NCBI RefSeq assembly: GCF_900087015.1
Contig: NZ_FLKP01000002.1
Span: forward strand, 496,001 to 560,000
Direction: 5' to 3'
DNA from: Christensenella timonensis
GTDB taxonomy: Bacteria; Bacillota; Clostridia; Christensenellales; Christensenellaceae
Length of the DNA: 64,000 bases
In this document: piece after piece, positions 18,601 through 26,464 of the stretch
How the letters are laid out: each line of letters opens with the position of its first letter
Numbering within the stretch: position 1 is the stretch's first letter
The notes under the pieces: generated by a model
What the model saw: the letters and a program-made list of their open reading frames with translations, nothing else
Told to the model about the DNA's origin: nothing
The model's database searches: none
Position numbers and translations under genes: made by a program

Positions 18601-19463
18601 CTTTTTCTGGAAATATTAACGGAAATGGGGATAGGCGTATGTCCGCCGTCTATCCAATTCCGGAGCAGCCGGCAGACCTCTTCCCATACATAGGCATCCA
18701 GCTTGGCGATAAACCCGCTTTTTTCAAAGGCTGGGATAAATGCGCCCGGCGTCAGCAGCCCTTTTTCTGGATGGTTCCAGCGTACGAGCGCCTCTGCGCC
18801 TATGATTTTTCCATTATGGATCTCACATTTCGGCTGGATATAAATTTGAAATTCTTTATCTTTGAGCGCACGTTCGGCAGAATTGAAAATATCCTGCTCC
18901 TGCATGATCGAATCCATGAGGCCGGAATGGTACTCCGCCGTATGGTGCAGGTAATGCCCCTTGACCGACTGGGCGGCAAGCACCGCACGGTCACACATCA
19001 GGCTGACGGGCAGTGTTTTATCCCGAACATAGTAAATACCGATGGCAGGAATGATTTCCATGTTGAGCGGATACTGCTTCAGCCATTGCAACACGTTGTT
19101 TTCGATCATTTGCAGCAGTCCCTTTTCCATTTTGACACATGCGACGAATATATCTGCTGTCACGCGTGCGGCAATTCCCGCATGGGAAACAGCCTTGCTG
19201 CTGATCTTTTCTCCCAGGTAACGCAACAGGCCGTCGCCTTCGCTGGTACCGTACAGGTCGTTGACCAGCTTGAAACGTTCGATATCGAGGCATACAAGGG
19301 CATATTCCGTATCCTTGTTTTGTGCAAGGAGTCCTTCCACTTTCCCGTAAAAGGTTTCCTTGTTATACAGTCCGGTCAGCGGGTCAAATTCCCTGTATTC
19401 CTTTAATTCTTTTTGCAGCGATTCGATCCTTTTGAGCAGATCTTTTTCGGACATGCCTTCCAT
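15621..19463 (-). CDS. large cyclic-di-GMP signalling protein: GGDEF*-EAL-PAS repeats-GGDEF-PAS
   Basis: About 1280 residues with no clear transmembrane segment. A first GGDEF-like domain (25-185) has a ruined active site, RVTADIF near 100. An intact-looking EAL domain (195-440) follows with AEALVRW near 221, DDFGSGYSS near 345 and AEGVET near 404. Several PAS sensor modules fill 470-1000. A second diguanylate cyclase domain (1010-1160) is intact with RFGGDEFAL near 1083. A last PAS-like domain contains CPGC near 1240. It should both make and break c-di-GMP, switched by cytosolic signals. Starts at TTG 19472, ATG 19463 and ATG 19454 are all possible. Confidence 0.9.
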   Translation of the reverse strand: MEGMSEKDLLKRIESLQKELKEYREFDPLTGLYNKETFYGKVEGLLAQNKDTEYALVCLDIERFKLVNDLYGTSEGDGLLRYLGEKISSKAVSHAGIAARVTADIFVACVKMEKGLLQMIENNVLQWLKQYPLNMEIIPAIGIYYVRDKTLPVSLMCDRAVLAAQSVKGHYLHHTAEYHSGLMDSIMQEQDIFNSAERALKDKEFQIYIQPKCEIHNGKIIGAEALVRWNHPEKGLLTPGAFIPAFEKSGFIAKLDAYVWEEVCRLLRNWIDGGHTPIPISVNISRKSLYNSNVFDFLMELIQKYQIDPHFLELEVTESAYAESMERILDVLSRLRAAGFTILMDDFGSGYSSLNMLKDINVDVLKIDLRFLEKMDSQGDQRSENIIESVVRMAKWLKISVIAEGVETSEQMDCLMRAGCRYAQGFYFYKPMPSGDFETLLLNDSNVDFGGMVPPDQREITFEDLFQSGMMSKKLLNNIIGGVALYEYYQDNLSIIRVNDGYYRITGCNPDALRIRGLHILDRVPEEDKPIVKAALKRAKEDPSQGVEIQFRRLRLCGTLMWMHMRLFFLSESNGREIYYASINDITQQKEAEAQLRQSEELYRTAMLSTNRFPFMFDVEKRSVTFDDNGQTFYSADKYASGVPECMVGIGLVLPEHEQRLHDFFYDVIEGKPSSTQEALMRTKDGSYCWKRASMTTIFDQFGYPVKAFGVLEDITREHELEQRLHQGEKLLSDLKSENQMTAISLLNDMAICGLVGGYCEDNFPLYFINEKMLGLMGYDSHEDFIEHTGGFVGNTIHPDDLPRVAQELGGDYYAGQEYTVKYRTLRKDGSSFWTLDKGRVVEAEDGRLAIISVCIDLSTQQQTEEMLRLADSRFRIAMRLTRADIWEYDIPSKTIIRFDPDDTWVKGPEEIQGAPECLIACGWIHPDSAQAILRAIRKIEEGARQSICEIQSLCKDGQYRWFRLTCKTIQQKDGKPVRVLGVSENIDKEKEKELQYDRLLKNSQRDSLTGLYTRKAFEARVQDILDGLDPQSPAAALLLLDVDNFKQVNDTLGHIRGDQILREIAQVTYEIFGDDAVAGRFGGDEFALIVTDAAYESDVCNSVERFLVRLHELHMDEKMPITTSIGIAFTDGSDLVRLYQMADTALYQAKGAGKNTYAVYSSDKVDQHLYFNIDPTILDELEGLIYIINQKDYSLLYCNQALCEEYGWKANEYKNQKCYRALRGQESPCPGCTERKLNHDQFVIHNGCDIRGITYEIREKLLSWGDHELRLEIARKLEE

Positions 19464-19596
19464 GGATTCCAAAGCCAACCTCCAAACGTATGCATATATG
19501 CATAAGGCCAAGTGGATAAGACGTTACACAACGCATTGAAAATCAGAAATCATACCATGATAAAACGGTATATATTATCATCATAGGGGTTTTATA

Positions 19597-19627
19597 TAAA
19601 AAAAGCAACCGCCCCTCTAGTCGCTTT
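19597..19627 (-). terminator. candidate rarA terminator
   Basis: On the minus strand AGCGACT pairs with GGTTGCT (two wobble pairs), followed by a run of seven T. The stem begins inside the last codons of rarA. Confidence 0.5.
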
Positions 19628-20933
19628 TCTTTTCTTTCCCGGTAAACCTGCGGTATTCATGCACCTTTTTTTCGTACCCCTGCATGGATGGACGATAAAA
19701 TACCCTGCCCTTCAGTTCATCGGGAAGGTACTGCTGCTCCACGTAATGCCGCGGGTAGTCGTGTACATATTTGTAATCCTTGCCTTTTTTTTCGTGTTTG
19801 GCTTTTTCGAAATTGGTATCCTGCAGGTAGGCGGGCACATCCTGCCTCTTTACTTCGCGCGCGGCCCGGGCAGCCGCGTCCACGGCGAGGAGGACGCTGT
19901 TGCTTTTGGGGGATTCGCACAGGTAGATAATCGCCTGCGCGATGTTTAAACGCGCTTCGGGCATACCATTGAAATCAAGCGCCTGCATAGCCGCGACGCA
20001 TTGGTTCAATACACTGGGGTTTGCAAGGCCCACATCCTCTGAAGCATGCGCAATCATGCGGCGTACGGGTACGCGAGGGTCTACCCCGGCATAGATCATA
20101 CGCGCAAACCAGAAAAGCGCCGCGTCGCTGTCGCTGCCCCGCAGGGATTTGCAGAAAGCGGACAGCATATCGTAATATTCATTGTCGTCCATGCGGACGG
20201 CACGCTGTTGAATGGACTGTTCGGCAATCTCCAGTGTGATGTGTATCTTTCCTTTTCTATCCGGCTTTGTCGTGAGCACGGCGAGTTCCAATGCATTGAG
20301 CGCGGTGCGGATATCGCCGTTTGAAACGGACGCCCAATGGGAGACGGCGTCATCGTCGATGGTAAGCTCCATATGGCCGAAGCCGCGCTCCGTATCGCCC
20401 GCAGCCCGGCGGATCGCCCTTTCCACATCCGCTACGGTAAGCGCATAAAATTCAAACAGGCGGCAGCGCGAAACGATGGCGCTCGTCATGGCGGCCATCG
20501 GGTTTTCCGTCGTGGAACCGATCAGCTTGATGATGCCGCTTTCCATGGCGGGCAGTACGCTGTCCGACTGGGATTTTGACCAGCGGTGACACTCGTCCAA
20601 AAGCAAAAAGCTTTCCCGCCCGTACATTTTGAGATTGGCCTTTGCCTGGTCGATCACCTCGCGCACGTCCTTGACGCCGCTTGTAACGGCATTCAATTTA
20701 TAAAAATCGCTGCCCGTCGCCCCGGCGATGATAGCCGCCAGCGTGCTTTTGCCGCAGCCGGGCGGGCCCCAGAAAATACACGAGCCGAGCTTATCCGCCT
20801 CGATCGCGCGGCGCAGCAGCGTGTTTTTGCCCACGATATGTTCCTGCCCCAAAAACTCGTCCAGCGTCCGGGGACGCATACGGTCTGCAAGGGGGGCGCT
20901 TTTTTCTAAATTTCCGGAAAAGAGGTCTTGCAT
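19617..20933 (-). CDS. rarA: replication-associated recombination ATPase RarA (MgsA/WRNIP1 family)
   Basis: A 438-residue AAA+ protein of the clamp-loader group that acts at stalled replication forks. Walker A WGPPGCGKST is at 55-64, the Walker B region reads FLLLDECHRWSKSQ near 117, sensor 1 is GSTTENP and an Arg finger follows at SRCRLF. The C-terminal oligomerisation domain contains DPRVPVRRMIAHASEDVG. Two starts are possible, MKGKNM at 20948 and MQDLFS at 20933; both have GGA-type sites and I prefer the second, which has AAAGGA 6 bp away. It is a monocistronic gene divergent from serC. Confidence 0.95.
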   Translation of the reverse strand: MQDLFSGNLEKSAPLADRMRPRTLDEFLGQEHIVGKNTLLRRAIEADKLGSCIFWGPPGCGKSTLAAIIAGATGSDFYKLNAVTSGVKDVREVIDQAKANLKMYGRESFLLLDECHRWSKSQSDSVLPAMESGIIKLIGSTTENPMAAMTSAIVSRCRLFEFYALTVADVERAIRRAAGDTERGFGHMELTIDDDAVSHWASVSNGDIRTALNALELAVLTTKPDRKGKIHITLEIAEQSIQQRAVRMDDNEYYDMLSAFCKSLRGSDSDAALFWFARMIYAGVDPRVPVRRMIAHASEDVGLANPSVLNQCVAAMQALDFNGMPEARLNIAQAIIYLCESPKSNSVLLAVDAAARAAREVKRQDVPAYLQDTNFEKAKHEKKGKDYKYVHDYPRHYVEQQYLPDELKGRVFYRPSMQGYEKKVHEYRRFTGKEKKSD

Positions 20934-21043
20934 GTTTTTTCCTTTCATATGGTTGATTCCTTCTTATTATATACTATTTCATGTTTAAATTCAGTCGATT
21001 TCAACCAATTTTTAATATGAAAAGGCGGATGCAGGGAATATTA

Positions 21044-21072
21044 TTGAAAAACTGCGCCCCGCGTATTATAAT
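21044..21072 (+). promoter_or_regulatory. serC-serA promoter
   Basis: TTGAAA (21044-21049), an exact 17-bp spacer and TATAAT (21067-21072) lie 38 bp before the serC start. Confidence 0.8.
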
Positions 21073-21110
21073 GATACCTGTATTCTTATACGGTTTTAGG
21101 AGGATTCAAG

Positions 21111-22193
21111 ATGGAAAGAGTGTACAACTTCTCGGCCGGTCCTGCGTGCCTGCCATTGGAAGTGCTCGAAAAGGCGCAGAAGGAATTTATTTCCTATGAC
21201 GGGACGGGTATGAACGTCATGGAAATGAGCCACCGTTCCAAGGAATATCAGGATATCATCGATACGGCGGGCTCCGATCTTCGTGAGCTCCTGAATATTC
21301 CGGACAACTACGACGTGCTGTTTTTGCAGGGCGGCGCCTCCATGCAGTTTGCAATGGTGCCCTTGAACCTGATGACAAAGTACAAAAAAGTGCACGCGGT
21401 CAATACGGGAATGTGGTCGAAAAAAGCGATCGCAGAGGCGAAGAAATTCGGTGAAGTCAACATCGTTGCTTCGTCCGAGGATAAAACGTTTTCGTATATC
21501 CCGGAGCTGAAAGCCGAAATGTTTACGCCGGATGCGGATTATGTCCACATCACATCCAACAACACGATCTATGGGACGAAATATAACGCGATCCCGGATG
21601 TGGGAAGTCTGCCGCTGGTTTCCGACATGTCCTCCTGTATTCTTTCCGAGGAAATCAACGTTGCGGATTACGGCCTCATTTATGCGGGCGCGCAGAAAAA
21701 CATCGGCCCCGCGGGCGTGACGCTGGTGATCGTGCGCAAGGACTTGGTGGAAGCGGCCCCGGAGGATATCCCGACGATGCTGCGTTACAAGACGCATGCG
21801 GAAAGCGGCTCCATGTTCAACACACCGCCGACATACGCGATTTATATGGCAGGGCTGGTATTCAAGCATTTGAAAAAGCTGGGCGGCGTACAGCAGATGG
21901 AAAAGATCAACAGGGAAAAAGCGGCGATGCTTTATGAATTCCTCGACAATTCGGCAATGTTCAAGGCCACGGTAGAGCCTAAGTACCGTTCTTTGATGAA
22001 CGTACCGTTCGTGACGGGCGACGAAGAGCTGGATAAAAAGTTTGTGGCGGAAGCGAAAAAGGCGGGGCTGGTCAACTTAAAGGGCCACCGCAGCGTGGGC
22101 GGCATGCGCGCGAGCATCTATAACGCGATGCCTGAAGAAGGCGTACGCAGCCTGGTCGCGTTCATGGCAGAGTTTGAGGCGCACAACAGTTAA
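21111..22193 (+). CDS. serC: phosphoserine aminotransferase
   Basis: A 360-residue PLP-dependent class V aminotransferase that converts 3-phosphohydroxypyruvate and glutamate to phosphoserine. It starts VYNFSAGPACLP, the standard SerC N-terminus. LFLQGGASMQFAMVP near 66 is the cofactor-phosphate region. YAGAQKNIGPAGVTLVIV near 190-207 carries the PLP-binding Lys. It ends with the family's GHRSVGGMRASIYNAMPEEGV. AGGAGG precedes the ATG, and the serA gene follows after 10 bp. No serB phosphatase is in the window. Confidence 0.98.
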   Translation: MERVYNFSAGPACLPLEVLEKAQKEFISYDGTGMNVMEMSHRSKEYQDIIDTAGSDLRELLNIPDNYDVLFLQGGASMQFAMVPLNLMTKYKKVHAVNTGMWSKKAIAEAKKFGEVNIVASSEDKTFSYIPELKAEMFTPDADYVHITSNNTIYGTKYNAIPDVGSLPLVSDMSSCILSEEINVADYGLIYAGAQKNIGPAGVTLVIVRKDLVEAAPEDIPTMLRYKTHAESGSMFNTPPTYAIYMAGLVFKHLKKLGGVQQMEKINREKAAMLYEFLDNSAMFKATVEPKYRSLMNVPFVTGDEELDKKFVAEAKKAGLVNLKGHRSVGGMRASIYNAMPEEGVRSLVAFMAEFEAHNS

Positions 22194-22203
22194 GGAGAAA
22201 ACG

Positions 22204-23373
22204 ATGTATAATATCAAAAAGCTGAATAAAATATCTCCCGTGATCTATGACTATCTCCCGAAGGAACAGTATAACGTGACGTCCCATCTGGAGGACAGTG
22301 AAAGCGATGCGTTTTTGGTGCGCAGCGCGGATTGCCATGGGATGGAATTTGCGGAAAATACGCTGGCGATCGCACGGGCGGGCGCAGGTACGAACAATAT
22401 CCCCATCGACCGCTGCACGCAGCAGGGGATCGTGGTATTCAATACGCCGGGGGCAAACGCCAACGGGGTAAAGGAACTGGTGCTCGGGGCGATGATTTCG
22501 GCTTCGCGCAACCTTCCGGAGGCATACGACTGGGCAAAAACCTTAAAGGGCCAGGGCGAGGAAGTGCCGGAACTGGTCGAGAAGGGCAAAGGCCAGTTTG
22601 TCGGCGGCGAATTAAAGGGCAAGACGCTGGGCGTCATCGGCCTGGGCGCCATCGGCATCATGGTAGCGAACGCTGCTTCGGCGATCGGTATGAACGTAAT
22701 CGGCTACGACCCGTTCTTGTCGGTAGACAAAGCGTGGACGATCTCCATGTATACGCACAAAGCGGAAAAGCTGGACGAGCTGCTGGAAAAAGCGGACTTT
22801 ATTACGATCCATATCCCGCAGACGGACAAGACAAAAGGATTTTTGAGCACGCCTGAATTTTCAAAGATGAAGGATGGCGTGATCGTGCTCAACTTTGCGC
22901 GCGGCGGGCTTGTGAAATCGACCTCGCTGTTCGACGCCATGGAAAGCGGCAAGGTCAAAAAGTATGTGACGGATTTCCCGGACGAAGAGATGATCGGGCA
23001 TCCGGGCGTTCTGGCGATCCCGCACCTCGGGGCTTCCACACCGGAAAGCGAAGAAAATTGTGCGGTCATGGCGGCGCAGCAGCTGAAGGATTTCTTTGAA
23101 ACAGGCTCCATCCATAATTCGGTCAACATGCCGGAATGTATCGTTCCACCGTCGGATACGGTACGGATCACAATCCTTCACAAGAACACGCCCAACATGG
23201 TGGGGCAGATTACAAACAAGATCGCGAATTACAATTTGAACATCGCGGATATGGCGAATAAATCCCGTGGGGAGATCGCGTATACCGTGCTGAACCTGGA
23301 TCATGACGTTACGCCGGAGGTGCAGGCGGAGCTCGGCAATATCGAGGGCGTGATCAAGATCCGCGTGATCTGA
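22204..23373 (+). CDS. serA: D-3-phosphoglycerate dehydrogenase
   Basis: A 389-residue NAD-dependent dehydrogenase catalysing the first step of serine synthesis. The Rossmann motif LGVIGLGAIGIMVANAA lies near 144. Catalytic-type residues sit in NFARGGLVKS near 235 and AIPHLGASTPESEENCA near 275. A C-terminal ACT domain, roughly 315-389, begins ITILHKNTPNMVGQI and may give serine feedback control. The ATG at 22204 has AAGGAG 6 bp upstream, so I reject a longer frame overlapping serC. It forms an operon with serC and the small gene that follows. Confidence 0.97.
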   Translation: MYNIKKLNKISPVIYDYLPKEQYNVTSHLEDSESDAFLVRSADCHGMEFAENTLAIARAGAGTNNIPIDRCTQQGIVVFNTPGANANGVKELVLGAMISASRNLPEAYDWAKTLKGQGEEVPELVEKGKGQFVGGELKGKTLGVIGLGAIGIMVANAASAIGMNVIGYDPFLSVDKAWTISMYTHKAEKLDELLEKADFITIHIPQTDKTKGFLSTPEFSKMKDGVIVLNFARGGLVKSTSLFDAMESGKVKKYVTDFPDEEMIGHPGVLAIPHLGASTPESEENCAVMAAQQLKDFFETGSIHNSVNMPECIVPPSDTVRITILHKNTPNMVGQITNKIANYNLNIADMANKSRGEIAYTVLNLDHDVTPEVQAELGNIEGVIKIRVI

Positions 23374-23386
23374 CGGAGAGCAGGGC

Positions 23387-23596
23387 ATGAGTGAAAAAAA
23401 GTGGGGTATCGTGCTTATCATTACGAGCGCGGTACTCATCACGGCGATCTCGCTGTTGTTCTTTACGCTGAAGTCGCCGGATATAGGCGAGGGAGCCAAG
23501 TGGGCGGTACGGATTTTTGCGATCGCGGCCTGCGCGGCGCAGTTCCTCGTCTTCGTGATGTTCGCGAAGGCATATAAGAAGAACAAAAAGTGGTAA
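23387..23596 (+). CDS. small two-helix membrane protein
   Basis: A 69-residue protein with two hydrophobic segments (about 7-27 and 39-62), a charged loop SPDIGEGAKW and a Lys-rich tail KAYKKNKKW. GGAGAG stands before the ATG. It begins 13 bp after serA and ends at the shared terminator, so it is translated from the serine operon. I do not recognise the family. Confidence 0.65.
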   Translation: MSEKKWGIVLIITSAVLITAISLLFFTLKSPDIGEGAKWAVRIFAIAACAAQFLVFVMFAKAYKKNKKW

Positions 23597-23627
23597 AAAA
23601 GAGCCGCATCTTGCGGCTCTTTTATTT
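23597..23627. terminator. bidirectional terminator
   Basis: AAAGAGCCGCA and TGCGGCTCTTT form an 11-bp stem with a short loop, A-rich before and T-rich after. It serves the serine operon and the convergent ybaK-like gene. Confidence 0.9.
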
Positions 23628-24098
23628 TGCAATACTTGTTACCTGCGCGCCAATCAGGGAAATGAGGGCTTGCGGCGCCAGTTCGACCTGCTGCCCGATC
23701 TTCCCGGCGCTCACCAGTATGGCGGCAAGAGGCTCGCAGGCGCTGTCTACCACCGTTGTAAATTGTTTTTTCATGCCAATGGGGGAACAGCCGCCGCGGA
23801 TATAGCCGGTCACACGGTTCAAATCCTTTACATGGATCATTTCAACATTTTTTTCGCCCACGGCCCGTGCGGCTTTTTTAAGTTCTAGCTCCCTATTCGC
23901 CGGCAAAACAAACACAAAATATTCACGGCTTGCGCCCTGCGTTACCAGCGTTTTAAAAATTTGCCCTGCCGGGAGGCCGAGCTTTTGAGCGACGCAAACA
24001 CCGTCGAGCACCTGTCCGCTGCTTTCGTAGGAATACATCTTATAAGGGACGCCTGCGCGCTCCAGTATGCGCATGGCGTTTGTTTTGGATTGCGCCAT
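23622..24098 (-). CDS. ybaK: YbaK/EbsC-type aminoacyl-tRNA deacylase
   Basis: A 158-residue cytosolic protein of the YbaK/ProX editing family. YbaK removes Cys mischarged onto tRNA-Pro. Typical elements are the N-terminal TNAMRILERAGVPY, an IFKTLV strand with the conserved Lys, GYIRGGCSPIGMKK near 98 and a C-terminal SAGKIGQQVELAPQ. GGGAGG is 5 bp before the ATG. It is monocistronic. Confidence 0.93.
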   Translation of the reverse strand: MAQSKTNAMRILERAGVPYKMYSYESSGQVLDGVCVAQKLGLPAGQIFKTLVTQGASREYFVFVLPANRELELKKAARAVGEKNVEMIHVKDLNRVTGYIRGGCSPIGMKKQFTTVVDSACEPLAAILVSAGKIGQQVELAPQALISLIGAQVTSIAK

Positions 24099-24164
24099 TG
24101 TTTCCTCCCGGATGTTTTTTTCTCATTATATGAAATTATAAGGCAAAACACAATGGAATGAAAA

Positions 24165-24199
24165 GCAAAAACCGCGCATTTTATATGCGCGGTTTTTGC
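24165..24199. repeat. perfect inverted repeat in a divergent intergenic region
   Basis: GCAAAAACCGCGCAT (24165-24179) and its exact complement ATGCGCGGTTTTTGC (24185-24199) flank a 5-nt loop. It looks like a bidirectional terminator but lies between two gene starts, where none is needed. Confidence 0.75.
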
Positions 24200-24218
24200 A
24201 GGGGAGTTTTATGTTTAG

Positions 24219-24254
24219 ATGAAGAAGATTGCTGTTTTGCTGCCGTGCTATTAA
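24219..24254 (+). pseudogene. possible remnant of a family 2 glycosyltransferase start
   Basis: An 11-codon frame reads MKKIAVLLPCY then stop. This is the usual first strand of GT2 glycosyltransferases (normally followed by NEE). Nothing GT-like follows. It could be a deletion scar or a short leader; the short length makes chance possible. Confidence 0.3.
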
Positions 24255-24359
24255 GATACACCCCTCAAAAGAATCCAAACATTAAAATTAAAGATGAACT
24301 TTCGATTGTTTTTCGCTATAATGGATTGTGGGAAGGGAATATGACGTCGGAGGAAAACG

Positions 24360-25577
24360 ATGGAAAAATTACCGCAGGAAAAAACGAAACAAAATATTCT
24401 CTTGTTCTGGCTGATGGGCGCGTTCGTCGTCTATGCGATCTATGTCGTACTGTTTGGTACGCTGTCCACGACGATGATGGATTTTTACGTCATCAATACG
24501 GGTGCGCAGGGTGTTTTTACCATGGTAGGCAGCATTGGAGGCATCGCGGCGGCGCTTTTCTGCGCCCTGTTCGGCGAACGGTTCTCGAAGCTGTGGGCGA
24601 TCATGGTGGGGGCGCTCCTGCTGGGCGTGGCTACGCTCTGCATTGGCCTTGCGCCGCCCTATTTGCTGGTCTGCCTGTGCGCCCTGTTGTGCGGCGTAGG
24701 GTATACGGTGATCGATGTAATGGGAAACGCGTCGGTCACGGAGCATTTCCCGGACAGGAAAAAGACGCTCCTGCCCATGATACAAATTATTTTTGGCATA
24801 GGAACGATGGTCGGCCCGTTTTTGGCGACTTCGCTGCTGACGCCGGGAATTTCGCGTTCATTCGTATATCCGTTTCTGCTGGTGGGAACTTTGAGCGTGA
24901 TCGTAGTGGTGTTTTATTCGATTTCGCTGAAAAAGGCAAAGCCGTTTTTACAGGGCGGCGATTTGAAGGGCATGGCCGCATCGGCAAAACAAAACCCCGG
25001 GGAGATATTCCGTTCCTGGAAATCGTGGGCCATCCTTCTTGCCTGCAGCCTGTTCTGCGCGTTCAATACGACGATCGTTGCCTGGTATCCGGCGTTTTTC
25101 AGCCTGGAACGGGGAATGAACGCAGAAGATGCGGCGATGGTGCTTACCCTGTTTTATGTGGGGATCCTCGTGATGCGCATCATAAGTCCGTTGATCTTCA
25201 AAAAGATACAGCCGCAGAAGGTGTTCGTATATTTCAGCATGGTCAGCATCGTATTGATGCTTGCCGCCATCAACACGCAGTCCATTCCCCTGGCGATGGT
25301 GTTCACGACTGTAGGGGGCGCTTTCCAGTCCTTAAATATCGTATGTGTCATCATGATCGCGACGGAACTCTTTCCGATGCGCAAGGCTTCGGCAAGTTCG
25401 CTTGCCGTATTTTCTTATAATATCGGCGGCATGATCGGCCCGCCGCTGGTGGGCGTGGCGGCAGAGGCTATGGGGCTGCAGTTGCCTCTCAGTATTTTGT
25501 GCGGCGTATTCGCATGCGGCGTTGCAGTGATGGCGGTGCTGAGCAGGAAATGTAAAACGGAATTGCAGAACATCTGA
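24360..25577 (+). CDS. MFS transporter
   Basis: A 405-residue major facilitator with about twelve hydrophobic helices in two halves. The halves are separated by a cytosolic loop near 195-225 (KKAKPFLQGGDLKGMAASAKQN). The MFS loop 2-3 signature is weak (GERFSKLW). The second half has FKKIQPQKV at the equivalent position. GGAGG lies 6 bp before the ATG, and a TATAAT occurs ~40 bp upstream. The substrate cannot be told; no metabolic partner is adjacent. Confidence 0.92.
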   Translation: MEKLPQEKTKQNILLFWLMGAFVVYAIYVVLFGTLSTTMMDFYVINTGAQGVFTMVGSIGGIAAALFCALFGERFSKLWAIMVGALLLGVATLCIGLAPPYLLVCLCALLCGVGYTVIDVMGNASVTEHFPDRKKTLLPMIQIIFGIGTMVGPFLATSLLTPGISRSFVYPFLLVGTLSVIVVVFYSISLKKAKPFLQGGDLKGMAASAKQNPGEIFRSWKSWAILLACSLFCAFNTTIVAWYPAFFSLERGMNAEDAAMVLTLFYVGILVMRIISPLIFKKIQPQKVFVYFSMVSIVLMLAAINTQSIPLAMVFTTVGGAFQSLNIVCVIMIATELFPMRKASASSLAVFSYNIGGMIGPPLVGVAAEAMGLQLPLSILCGVFACGVAVMAVLSRKCKTELQNI

Positions 25578-25591
25578 TTTTTCTGGTAAAT

Positions 25592-25627
25592 AAAAAGCGC
25601 GGAGGATTATTGTCCCTCGCGCTTTAT
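25592..25627. terminator. bidirectional terminator
   Basis: AAAGCGCGGAGG and CCCTCGCGCTTT form a long stem with one bulge, placed between the convergent MFS and encapsulin genes. Confidence 0.8.
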
Positions 25628-25638
25628 TCATATTGATA

Positions 25639-26451
25639 TCAGCCGAATACGACGATCGCATCCTGGCGCTTAATGCGCGGGAGAACGGTCTCCAAAACAC
25701 GCATATGATGGTTGAGGTCAACGAGCTCGAGGTAGGCAGTCGTCATATCGATGCCCACCACAAGATCCATATACTGCGGCTCACAGCAGACAAGCACCGC
25801 TCTTCTGCTGCCCAGTACGGGAGCGCGGAACACGCGGCCGTCTACCATACGGCAGATGCGGTCGATCTCCATCAGGCCCGTGCCCGGCTGGATCCGCTGC
25901 AGGTCGAGATACAGGTCAGGACTCAAGATGAGCGCATAACGCCCCAAATAACCCTTTTCATCGAGGATGGATATCCCTTTGGCGACGTCGGAAAAGGCGT
26001 TTTCGCCCGTAGACCAATCGCCGCGCTTTACTTTGTTTGCGCCCGGCGCATTCAGGATACCGTTCACCCCCAGAGCCGAGTTTCCAAAGAAGATCAGCTT
26101 GTCTTCCCGGCGGGAAAGGGATTCCGCTGCCGCCATGGCGGAGGCGATATCTACCGGATAGCCGGTCTTGTCGCTTGCTTCGATGTCACGCCACAGCAGG
26201 AAGAAGTCATCGTAGACTTGCGGGATCTCGGCATATTGCCGCCCGGTCGTCTGTACGAAACCATCATTGAATTCTTCCGTTTTCTTTTCACTATCGATGT
26301 TGATGCTCTGCGCCCCCGCGCCAAGCGGCCCGAAGATCGTTAAAAACCGGCGCCCAACAAGGATCCTGCGCGCAGAATCCACCACAGCTTCATCGATTTG
26401 GTTCCACAATTCTCCGGAAAACGGCGCACTTTCTCTTGACAGATAATCCAT
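25639..26451 (-). CDS. family 1 encapsulin shell protein (HK97 fold)
   Basis: A 270-residue capsid-like protein that self-assembles into a hollow nanocompartment. The N-terminal arm YLSRESAPFSGELWNQIDEAVVDSARRILVGRRFL is the cargo-docking helix region of Linocin-M18-type encapsulins. GPLGAGAQS, WRDIEA, a middle DIASAMAAAESLSRREDKLIFFGN and a final FRAPVLGSRRAVLV follow the family. The start at 26451 has AGGAGG 6 bp away. It lies 13 bp after the ferritin-like cargo gene on the same strand, the classic cargo-then-shell order, and is ended by the hairpin at 25592. Confidence 0.95.
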   Translation of the reverse strand: MDYLSRESAPFSGELWNQIDEAVVDSARRILVGRRFLTIFGPLGAGAQSINIDSEKKTEEFNDGFVQTTGRQYAEIPQVYDDFFLLWRDIEASDKTGYPVDIASAMAAAESLSRREDKLIFFGNSALGVNGILNAPGANKVKRGDWSTGENAFSDVAKGISILDEKGYLGRYALILSPDLYLDLQRIQPGTGLMEIDRICRMVDGRVFRAPVLGSRRAVLVCCEPQYMDLVVGIDMTTAYLELVDLNHHMRVLETVLPRIKRQDAIVVFG

Positions 26452-26464
26452 AACGTTTTCCTCC

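Noticed and set aside
24158-25420. 420-residue open frame overlapping the MFS gene
   Set aside because: Its translation is rich in Arg, His, Cys and Gly with no domain pattern and is another frame of the clear MFS transporter at 24360-25577, which has the ribosome site.
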